Source of the DNA: Cladorhizidae sp. MBARI D1340-BT2
Taxonomy: Eukaryota > Porifera > Demospongiae > Poecilosclerida > Cladorhizidae
Reading direction: 5' to 3'
Length of the DNA: 64,000 nucleotides
NCBI GenBank assembly: GCA_028752905.1
Contig: JAQNBH010000015.1
Location: 13,282,036 to 13,346,035 of the forward strand
Shown: in pieces, positions 34,220 through 46,200 of the stretch
Numbering within the stretch: the first letter of the stretch is position 1
Layout: every line of letters starts with the position of its first letter
The notes under the pieces: generated by a model
Told to the model about the DNA's origin: nothing
The model's input: only the letters and a program-made list of their open reading frames with translations
Databases searched by the model: none
Made by a program: the position numbers and the translations under genes

Positions 34220-37200
34220 CACTACTACTACTATTACTACAATGAACTAGAACCTCATCAGCTATAAAAACAACTATTAGAGGAGAACCAGATGTGAGAG
34301 TATGTCGGAGCCAGACCCAAAGACGTCCAGATACGATCAGTGTTCATGTTACTCAAACCTTCATCATGTCAATAAATGAGCTTTGCTAATCCATTCTTAA
34401 TTAATTTAGCATGTGATACATATTAATGTTTTGGTGTTTGAGCACTCCTCTCCACTACACACCTCACCTTCACAAGCACACTCCGAACACGTCACATTAC
34501 ATGTGCATAATGTATATATGTATTATATATAGAGAGTGAGAGCAGCATTACCAAGGGTTTTTTTAAAATATTTATAAATATTTATAATCACGTTCAGAAT
34601 CCAATCTGCTAATAGGTACATGTAGAACAAAGAGGAGCCAAGCATGGGTGTGGCTTCCACAATCCGCTACACAAGCCACAAACATCTTCCACCCCTCCCT
34701 CCTTCTGCTAGTCATGATCTCCGAACATTTAACCCCCGAGAAAATGATCCTCTACGTCGTTGATCAGCATGTACCTGGTAGCATTAGCGTAGGCCGAGAG
34801 GCCCAGGTCGATGTCCACCTTGGTCCCTCTCTTCTTCATCTTGTCCTTCCTCTTCTTCATCTCACCCTCCTCCGCCTCCTCCTCCTCCTCCTCACTGCTG
34901 CTAGAATCCTCATCACTGCACGAGAAAAGATACACATCAGTTAATATCATGTTGCTCATGTTACTTGGGAAGGGTGGAGGGGGGGTAACGTCCCACGATG
35001 AGTCTACTCCTATCGTACAAAACCTGATAACCTGGAAAGAAGTGCATGAGCTTACTGAAGCAGCAATGTGATCTCATTGGTCTTGAGCTTTAGGCTCTTG
35101 ATGGCAAGGGCCACGGGGTCACCCCTGCTCTGAGCATCCTTAACGAGCAACTCAATGTCCCCCCAATTCATGGCATTGGCCACTGCACTGCGTATGACTA
35201 CGCATGCCTTGGTCACCAGGTCAGAGTTCATCTCTATCAACGATGCCTTGTACATGTCCTCCTCCTGAATAGGAACAGAACATTCATTATTCAGCCATTA
35301 TTATAGGGGTTACCCTCAAGTAGGGATTTTCTGAGGTTATTGCCAAAAACACATTAAAAAAGACAGCAGGTGTGTGGCAGTCCCCAGTGCGATGAAGATG
35401 ATCACACACTGGAGCGGGTCCAGTCAGACATGACACTCCAGAGGGTTCAAAGTGGGAAACTGGTTTGGGGACAGTTTCAGTGGTCCAATTTGGAGAGAGA
35501 GGGAGACAGAAAGATGACTCACTCTCATGTGGCTCTCGTACCACTTCACTAGCGTGTTCATACACACATACACGTGCACACACACACACATGCACAACAC
35601 ATACACACACACACAGAGAGACACACACATGCACACACACACACACATGCACAACACACACACGCACACACATGCACACACACACACATGCACACACACA
35701 CACATATATATATATATTAAACACCTGTGTCTTCTGCAGTTGGTCTATTCTCTTGAGGTGGTCTGTACGAATGTAGTCCAACTTCTTCACTGCTGTCTTT
35801 TTCTGCAGTTGTTGATGTTTTCATCATCATCAGCATCATCATCGTTGTTGTTGTTGTTGTTGTTGATGATGGGATGAAATTTTGTGTCTACATCAACAAT
35901 GCATCTGTTCACAAGGACCTACCAAATTGAGTGCCTTCAGATCCTGCTTTTGGCTACTTCTTGAAGAGAAGAACTCATCCACAGCCTGGAAGAGAAGGAG
36001 ACAAGCAGAAGGGACGAGAGGGGGGAAATGGGGGATGAAAGAGCAAAGAAGCAGTGAGAAAGGAAAATGGATGAAAGGATTGGATGAGGAGGTGAAAGAA
36101 GAGGAGGGAAGGGAGGGGGGGAGGAGAGGTAAGAGTGAAGGTGGGAAGAAGGGGGAGAGAAAGAAGAGGATGAGGGGGGGGGGAGATGGAAGAAGGAGAG
36201 GAGTGGAGGGTGAGGTGGGAGGAGTGGAGGGTGAGGTGGGAGGAGGGGGAAGGAGAGGAGTGGAGGGTGAGGTGGGAGGAGGGGGAAGAAGGAGAGGAGT
36301 GGAGGGTGAGGTGGGAGGAGGGGGAAGAAGGAGAGGAGTGGAGGGTGAGGTGGGAGGAGGGGGAAGAAGGAGAGGAGTGGAGGGTGAGGTGGGAGGAGGG
36401 GGAAGAAGGAGAGGAGTGGAGGGTGAGGTGGGAGGAGGGGGAAGAAAGAGAGGAGTGGAGGGTGAGGTGGGAGGAGGGGGAAGAAGGAGAGGAGTGGAGG
36501 GTGAGGTGGGAGGAGAGGGAAGGAGGAGAGGAGTGGAGGGTGAGGTGGGAGGAGAGGAGTGGAGGTGGGCAGAGGAAAGGGAGTGTGAGGACAAAAACAC
36601 GTATCCATGAGCTGAGGAGAGGAAAATATAAGGAGGAAAGGGTTAATGACCAGAGAAGGCCCTCTAGTCCACCACGCCTTTGAAAATAAGTATGCATGCA
36701 TGTACGTGTATATGTATGTATGCATGCATGAATATGTATGCATGCATATACATGTGTGTATATGTATGTATAATGCATATACGTGTGTGTATGCATGCAT
36801 GTACATGTACAGTATATGTATGTATACATGCATGCATATATGAATATGTATGCATGCATATACATGTGTGTATATGTATGCATGCATGCATATACATGTT
36901 ATGTATGTATGTATAATGCATATACGTGTGTATGCATGCATGTACATGTACAGTATATGTATGTATACATGCATGCATATATGAATATGTATGCATGCAT
37001 GCATGAATATGTATGCATGCATGTACATGTGTGTTTGTATGTATGCATGCATGTATGAATATGTATGCATGCATGTACATGTGTATGTACGTATGCATGC
37101 ATGTACATGTGTGTATGTATGTATGCATGCATGAATATGTATTCATAATATACATGTGTGTATGTATGTACGCATGCATGCATATACATGTGTGTATGTA

Positions 37201-40200
37201 TGGACTTACGTATGTATGTATCTATGTACCTTGTTGAAGGACTCCACCTCTTTGTGAGGGAGCATCTCATGTTGTCTGAACAGCATCGGGTGGAACTCCA
37301 CGTTCCTACAGGGACACAGTCACACACACACACCGTGCAAGCACATAAACGCACACCCACCAGGGTTGGGGCTGGTGATGATCATACTCTAAATGGATTA
37401 TTCTTTACAATAATCATAGTCTTACTATATAAAGGGGAAATTCTGAAGGGACTAGGCCTATCGTAACTGGGAATAAAACTCATCATAATCGGCCAATTAG
37501 ATTATTGTCAACAGTGTCATATATTTGCCCTCTACTGAAGAATAAAAGGAAGTGATGAAACTTACAGGAAATACAAACTGGCTTTGGCGACTGGCTTATC
37601 TGTGCTTTAAATGGAACAAGTGTTGACTCTGTTGGGCCAGCAATGGCTCTCTGTTGACAATGTGTGAGTAAGTAGACAAAACAACTAGGACACCAGAGGC
37701 CCACATTTCCTTGGAGCACGCCCGCCGTGGGTTTTGTTTCGTGACAGAGACAGAACTCAAAGGAATTATGAGTTATATACCCTCTATAAACACACACATA
37801 CACACATGGTCGCAGGTACTTTACCATGTTCTATTAATAAAGTACCCACTATAAATATACACATGGTCGCAGGTACTTTACCATGTTCTATTAATAAAGT
37901 ACCCACTATAAATATACACATGGTTGCAGGTACTTTACCATGTTCTATTAATAAAGTACCCACTATAAATACACACATATGCACATGGATCTCAAGCACT
38001 TTACAATGGTCCATCCAAGGTCTGTACTGTTCACAAGAATAAGCTTCAACCATTTACTTCCTTGCAGCAAAAACGTGCAGCAGCTGCTGAATCAGCTCAG
38101 CTAGACACAATTATTACACACAGACACGAGCAAGATTATAGTGTTGAGAACCTTTGCCTTTTTTTTGTGTGGGTGTTCTTTTTTTTTAGCACAACAACCT
38201 GAACCACAACAACCTGAACCAAGAAAAAAATGACATTGTAAGGTGCTGGAAAGTTTGTGGAGTCCTCTGGTATAGTGAAGCATTGTGAATGGACCAAGTC
38301 TGTGCAGTCTTCTGGTGTAGTGAAGCATTGTGAATGGACCAAGTCTGTGCAGTCTTCTGGTGTAGTGAAGCATTGTGAATGGACCAAGTCTGTGCAGTCT
38401 TCTGGTGTAGTGAAGCATTGTGAATGGACCAAGTCTGTGCAGTCTTCTGGTGTAGTGAAGCATTGTGAATGGACCAAGTCTGTGCAGTCTTCTGGTGTAG
38501 TGAAGCATTGTGAATGGACCAAGTCTGTGCAGTCTTCTGGTGTAGTGAAGCATTGTGAATGGACCAAGTCTGTGCAGTCTTCTGGTGTAGTGAAGCATTG
38601 TGAATGGACCAAGTCTGTGCAGTCTTCTGGTGTAGTGAAGCATTGTGAATGGACCAAGTCTGTGCAGTCTTCTGGTGTAGTGAAGCATTGTGAATGGACC
38701 AAGTCTGTGCAGTCTTCTGGTGTAGTGAAGCATTGTGAATGGACCAAGTCTGTGCAGTCTTCTGGTGTAGTGAAGCATTGTGAATGGACCAAGTCTGTGC
38801 AGTCTTCTGGTGTAGTGAAGCATTGTGAATGGACCAAGTCTGTGCAGTCTTCTGGTGTGGTGAAGCATTGTGAATGGACCAAGTCTGTGCAGTCTTCTGG
38901 TGTAGTGAAGCATTGTGAATGGACCAAGTCTGTGCAGTCTTCTGGTGTAGTGAAGCATTGTGAATGGACCAAGTCTGTGCAGTCTTCTGGTGTAGTGAAG
39001 CATTGTGAATGGACCAAGTCTGTGCAGTCTTCTGGTGTAGTGAAGCATTGTGAATGGACCAAGTCTGTGCAGTCTTCTGGTGTAGTGAAGCATTGTGAAT
39101 GGACCAAGTCTGTGCAGTCTTCTGGTGTAGTGAAGCATTGTGAATGGACCAAGTCTGTGCAGTCTTCTGGTGTAGTGAAGCATTGTGAATGGACCTACTG
39201 TACGCAAGCTACGGGGGGTGGGAGAAATCAAATACATACAACGATCTTGAAGACGAATTTCAAGCTTCTTCAAATTTCTTTGGTCTGCACTTCATTAAAG
39301 GATTCAAGGCACACTGGAAGTGCTAATTTGAGCTAATTTGATCTAAAAAACCAAAAATACAATGAAGCTGTCAGAGTGAGTATATTAGCCGAGATATTAG
39401 TTCTGTATTTTTTGGTATCCGCCATTCTGAAATAGCAATAGGGGGAGAATGCTAGTGCACTCTCTGATACACACCACATGCCTTCTCTCCCTGCATTATA
39501 TTCTATTTGTGCAATGATAGCGACCTGCTTTATATGGGGGATGGATCTATACACATGGGTACAGGGTAATGGCTAAAACCAGGTTCCCAATGTGAGGACA
39601 CAGACATGTGTCGTGAAGTTTAAATAGAGGAGTTGATTCTATTAGAACATGCCGCAACGTGACATGTGTCTGTCTCCTCATCTTGGAAGAAGGTGTGTGT
39701 GTCAGAGTAACCATGAGGACATCGCGCCTCACGTCAGCATATCTTCATCTTTGCCTGCACATGATCCATCCACTTGTGGCTGCACTTGTCTCTTCTGGAT
39801 GAGTATACCCTGGGAGTGTGGGCGGGAAGGAAGGGGTCAAATTGCTAGGTGTGTGTGCAGGTGTGCATGAGGAAGTGTGTGTGTGTGTGTGTGTGTGAGT
39901 GGAGGTGTGCCCAACGAAGTGTGTGAGGTGTGTGTACAGGTGTGTGTGTGTGTGTGGTGCATGAGTAGTGTGTGTGTGGTGTGCCATGAGTAGTGTGTTT
40001 GTGTGGTGTGTGTTTGCGTGGTGTGTGTGTACAGGTGTGTGTGTGTACAGGTGTGTGTGTGTGTGTGTGTGTGGTGCATGAGTAGTGTGTGTTTGTATGA
40101 GGTGTATGTGTACAGGTGTGTGTGTGTGTGTGGAGTGTGTGTGTGAGGTGTGTGTTGCACCTTTCCTGGTTTTTCTCTCAGTTGTCGGAAGATGGTGTCA

Positions 40201-43200
40201 GCCTCTTGCAGAGCAGCCAAGACCTTGGGCAGATCTAAGAGATGCCAGTACACACAACAACAAAGTTCTGTGACTCTCACGATATCCTAACAAATAGCTA
40301 CAATGAGAACCACGCCATGGGACACAGACCCAGCCCACTAACCTCGCAACACTGCTCCTCGCTACACACTTAATCTGCCTACAAACTCTGGTAAAGATCA
40401 TCAAACGCTCTTCACATAACACCAAATTTGTGACCTTGTCCTTTGACCACAACACTTCAAAATCTAGTTCATTAGTACACACTCGTTCTTCCCACCAAGT
40501 CTGGTAAAGATCAGTAAAGCCATTGATTGTCAAGAGATGAAACAACAAATTTGTGGCCTTGACGTCTGATAGCAACCTTTCAAAATCTAATCAAATGTTC
40601 CTTGGCAGATATTCTATCTGCATACCAAGTTTGGTAGAGATTTGTCAAGGTACAAACATATGCATACACACACATGCACACACACATACTCATGCCACAC
40701 ACACACACACACATACACTACACACAGGACAAAGTCTGCCACACGTTACTGTGGGCAATAGTAATAACAGTAACAACAATAACTGGTACACAATTAATAC
40801 CATTGACAGGGTCACAACCACTTCCAATCTTGACAGTGTCTTTGAGGCCAGCTCCAAGCAGACAGTGTGCGATCAACGCAGAACCATATACTGCAACAAA
40901 CAACAAACACACACACACACACATGTACACACACACATACACACACACCACATGAGGCTAAGATTCACCTGAGCAGCTGTGCCTCATGCCACCATCCTCT
41001 AGGAGCAGTGGCTGCACTAAGCAAGCTCTGAATAACAAGTACTGGGTGCCGATCAAAGCATACATTTGCACAACGACCAAAGGGAAGGGGGAACAAAAAA
41101 ATTAATAAAAAATCAATAATTGTTTTTAATATTTTTTTTAAATAAATAATAAATAAATAAACAAACAAACAAACAAGCAAGCAAACAAGCAAGCAAACAA
41201 AAAAATAATACAAACAAACAAACAAATAAATAAATAATAATAAACAACAATAAATCATTAAATAAACTAAAAATTAAATAATAAATAAATAAATAAATAA
41301 ATAAACTAGTAATACATATGCAAAGCATTGAGTGGTGAGCACAGGTGCGATGGAGAAAGGGAAGGAAACAACAACAACAACAACTAATTTTATCCTGATG
41401 CCCTCTTCATTCATTTGCTCTAGCATTGTCCTACCCCTAGCACAGTTGAAAGCACCAATACATTTTTGATGACATCACATTGTGATAAGAGGAAGTATTA
41501 TTATTATTATATTATATATTCCTTACAGATTCCAAACTTGCCCTATATAGGTTGAGGCAAAAGCACTCAGATATTCTCCAGATTCGCCGAGACAATCATT
41601 TCGAGTTTAGCAAATCCATTTTTGTGGTGGTACCTCCAACAGCTAGAGCACGTTGATGAATGAGTAGCTATGTAGAATGAAGCTCTAGCATCCTTTCCTG
41701 ACAGATACTTACCATGCAACCCGTTCTCAGTCGCCTGTGCAGTACGAGTCTGCAGCTGTTTTCTTCATCTTTCTCTTCGCCATGACGACCATTCATAGTT
41801 TACATAAGCCCACATTATTTAAGATGGGTGACCCGTTCATATTTTTTATGGGTGAATGTACAGTGCATAAGTACATAGATAGATAGATAGATAGATATCA
41901 TGCCATGCGCGGCAATACCAAACTCTTCCATCCCACTCCTCACCGAGGGAGGGCTCGCTTTGCACGCCAACAAATAAATTAAAAAATAATAAATTAACAA
42001 ACAAACATAACCCTCAACAATCAACAAAATCTGGTAAGCCACACCCATCAACGAGGTCAAAGGGTACCTTAATGCCTAATCATTTAGTTGAAGGGATGTC
42101 ATGCAGCTTGGGTGTTTGTGGTCAATTACAGATGTCTGCGCTGCTAAGAAGCGCAGGTGCCTGGGAACCTCAGTATTCTACGAGACTGGGTGTGGCTACA
42201 CCAGCCTGCTTCCATGACTCCACCCACAGTGGAGGTGATGGTACATTAGCAGCAGCTGCTTCTCTCATCACGCTAAAATCAGAACCTTGACCTCTAAGTT
42301 CACCTCGCGGTTCACTCACCAAAGTGTGGGTTCAACGCATGCTTAACTTGCTCTCCGACCTTTGCCGACGACAGGATACCACGCACACTAACACAACAAG
42401 ACAACAAACACAATAACAATTTAATACCAAAACAAGACCCACGCCAAACCCACATCTCCAGCGTAGGGGGAGGCTGCTCTCGCTTGATGGTTTCTGTGGA
42501 AAACGTCTGCCTCGCTGCAAAGCGTACGTCAGTGTCAGCGTCTGTCCGCGTCCTCAGCAGGGACAGGATGGTGTAGCTGTGGTCAGTCAGAATCACATTG
42601 CCCTACAGAACAAGGGAACAGCCACTGCTTGTTAAGACATTCATATATGTACTTCTTATGTATATCCACTTAAAAAATTTCTTTTTATTGAATCAATATT
42701 TCAGCAAACTTGATTTTAATTAAGCTGTTAAAAAGCAATATAATGTCAACTGATAATGGTTATAAATTTACATTTAACACTTCATCCTCCACTCACCCCT
42801 TACCACACTCAACATATCACCTCGCTCTTTCCACCTCCTCCCCAAGTCCTCTTCTCCCAAGGGACGTCCAGCACTGCCAATACCTCTCCCAGGACATCCA
42901 GAGATTTCCGAGATGTGGATTATGCCAGGATGTCGTCCTTGGTGAAGGTGACTGACTATTCATCGTGGATCCTTGAATACTTCAATGTACATATCCCCTT
43001 GGGGCTATTCCTGAGATGTCCCCAACCCTAACCCTAGAATATTCCTAGCCAAGGATAACTCAAGCCCTAACCCTAGAATACCCCTAGCTCTGGCCCTAGC
43101 CATTGAATATCCTAGCTCTAAATTAGATCCTCTCCCATTCCCCCCCCCCCCCCCCCCCACATCTCTCAGCTCAACAAACACTCCAATTCCTCACTCTGTC

Positions 43201-46200
43201 ATAGAGTTCAAGGATGAGGTGATAGGCTGCCTCGTTCGAGCCAAACTGGAGGTCCAACACTCTGTCCACCCCCAGCTGAGCGATGGAGACCAGTCGACGT
43301 GCACGCAAATGCTTACGCATCTGCACATGCATGAATGCATCATGGCATTAATTAACATTGGAAGGTATTAATTTAAGAGAGACTATTATAAAGGTGAGGT
43401 TACTATTAGAGGAAGGGTACTGTTAGAGGAGACTACCATAAGAGGGAGGCTAAGTACTATAAAAGGGAGGATACACTATAAGAGGATACTGTTAAAGTGA
43501 GGCTACTATTCGAGAGATACTAGGGAGTACTATTAGAGGGAGTCTATTATTAAGAGGCTACTATTAGAGTATTAAAAGAAGGACACTATTAGAGGACGGC
43601 TACTATTAAAGGGTGGCTATCAAACAAGTTTTACAAGCCCTTTCTTTGCACTATACCAAGAAACTGGATTTCCTGAAGGGATACCTGTAAACTCTACTTG
43701 ATCACAACCAAAGCACACTTACCTTCATGGAGAAACCAGAAGGCTGGATGTTCTTTGGCCACTCATAATCCGTCACGTGGATCCGGCAGCCAGACTCAAA
43801 CATGAGAATCACCTTCTTGTCCGGCCTGATCAGAACATAAGAAAGAGTTATTCTCTTGACATGCCAGAAATCCATCATCAATTAGCAATTTAAGGCTTGC
43901 AACTTTTTTTTCGTTTTTAGTGCCGATGCTTCAACCAAAATTCTTCCTCCTCAGGGCAAATTAAAAAACGAAAACGCATCCACACTCGCTGGCAATGCAT
44001 CCACACTGGCTGGCAACGCATCCACACTGGCTGGCAATGCATCTTACCTTTGCAGTGCAGAAGGCTCAATGTAAATTCACACAAGACTTCAAGCTGGCTT
44101 TAAATAGAGCACATATTACATCACATATATACATGTGGCACGCACACACACACACACACCTCAGCATCACTGTCTGGGTCAGAGCTCGAGCCAACACTGG
44201 CTGGCAATGCATCCACACTGGCTGGCAATGCATCCATACTGGCTGGCAATGCATCCACACTGGCTAGCAATGCATCCACACTGGCTAGCAATGCATCCAT
44301 ACTGGCTGGCAATGCACCCACACTGGCTGGCAATGCACCCACACTGGCTGGCAATGCATCCACACTGGCTGGCAATGCATCCACACTGGCTGGCAATGCA
44401 TCCACACTGGCTGGCAATGCATCCACACTGGCTGGCAACGCATCCACACTGGCTGGCAATGCATCCACACTGGCTGGCAATGCACCCACACTGGCTAGCA
44501 ATGCATCCATACTGGCTGGCAATGCATCCACACTGGCTGGCAATGCACCCACACTGGCTGGCAATGCACACCACACTGGCTAGCAATGCATCCATACTGG
44601 CTGGCAATGCACCCACACTGGCTAGCAATGCATCCATACTGGCTGGCAATGCATCCACACTGGCTGGCAACGCATCCACACTGGCTGGCAACGCATCCAC
44701 ACTCGCTGGCAACGCATCCACACTGGCTGGCAATGCATCCACACTGGCTGGCAATGCACCCACAATGGCTGGCAATGCATCCACACTCACTGGCAATGCA
44801 TCCACACTGGCTGGCAATGCATCCACACTGGCTGGCAATGCATCCATACTGGCTGGCAATGCATCCACACTGGCTGGCAATGCATCCACACTGGCTGGCA
44901 ACGCATCCACACTGGCTGGCAATGCACCCACACTGGCTAGCAATGCATCCACACTGGCTGGCAATGCATCCACACTGGCTGGCAACGCATCCACACTGGC
45001 TGGCAACGCATCCACACTGGCTGGCAACGCATCCACACTGGCTGGCAACGCATCCACACTGGCTGGCAATGCATCCACACTGGCTGGCAATGCATCCACA
45101 CTGGCTGGCAATGCATCCACACTGGCTGGCAATGCATCCACACTGGCTGGCAATGCATCCACACTGGCTGGCAATGCATCCACACTGGCTGGCAATGCAT
45201 CCACACTGGCTGGCAATGCACCCACACTGGCTGGCAATGCATCCATACTGGCTGGCAATGCATCCACACTGGCTGGCAATGCATCCACACTCGCTGGCAA
45301 TGCACCCACACTCGCTCCACACTCGCTGGCAACGCATCCACACTCGCTGACAATGCATCCACACTGGCTGGCAATGCATCCACACTCGCTGGCAACGCAT
45401 CCACACTGGCTGGCAACGCATTTCACACAAAAAATCAGGTGATTCACGATCCTCCTGAATAGCAGTGCATGTGCACAGCAACGCATCAGACAGATGAAGA
45501 TGGGCGTGATTTCACGTGCATAGTCTTGAGAGTTGAGACCCAGCAATTGGGTATTTCCAGCCCTATATCTCGATTGAAGCGCTGATCCCTAGGTAAGTGT
45601 AATGTGGATGTGCAGCGCCTCCTTCACGAGCAACTCCCTCCACTTGCTGGCTCTATCAATCGCTGAAGTCTCCTCCCACAAGACTGGATGTTGCTGGTTC
45701 CATGCCTCCACGCATACTCTGCAATAGCACACTTCCCAATAGTGTAATGAATCCTCCAGTGCCAGGCATAACCTGTGCAGGCTTGATTAACCCCGTACAT
45801 GCTAGATTAATTATCATCCCCTGTAAATGCTTATCATCCTTGTGCATGATTGATTATCATCCCTGTGCATGTTTATCATCCTTGTGCATGATTGATTATT
45901 GACCAGGTGCATGATTGATTATCATCCCTGTGCATGTTTATCATCCTTGTGCATGATTGATTATTGACTAGGTGCATGATTGATTATCATCCCTGTGCAT
46001 GCTTATCATCCTTGTGCATGATTGATCATTGACTAGGTGCATGATTGATTATCATCCCTGTGCATGCTTATCATCCTTGTGCACGATTGATCATTGACCA
46101 GGTGCATGATTGATTATCATCCCTGTGCATGCTTATCATCCTTGTGCATGATTGATTATTGACCAGGTGCATGATTGATTATCATCCCTGTGCATGCTTG

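Noticed and set aside
35882..36610. Glu/Gly/Arg-rich (242 codons) and Pro/Ser/Leu-rich (up to 377 codons) frames
   Set aside because: Low-complexity translation of the purine repeat and flanking microsatellite; the genuine NEMF exon 35923-35985 lies in this stretch on the - strand.
38101..39336. Open frames of 359-390 codons
   Set aside because: By-product of the 45-bp array; no start context, domain or non-repeat coding sequence.
40965..41080. A candidate NEMF exon on the - strand reading [20 protein letters not shown]
   Set aside because: Exons 42320-42387 and 40801-40890 already join perfectly ([14 protein letters not shown]) and match the family without it.
43980..45546. Open frames of 435 and 455 codons on opposite strands
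   Set aside because: Both arise from the 21-bp array; several frames are open at once and the region is inside NEMF intron 2.
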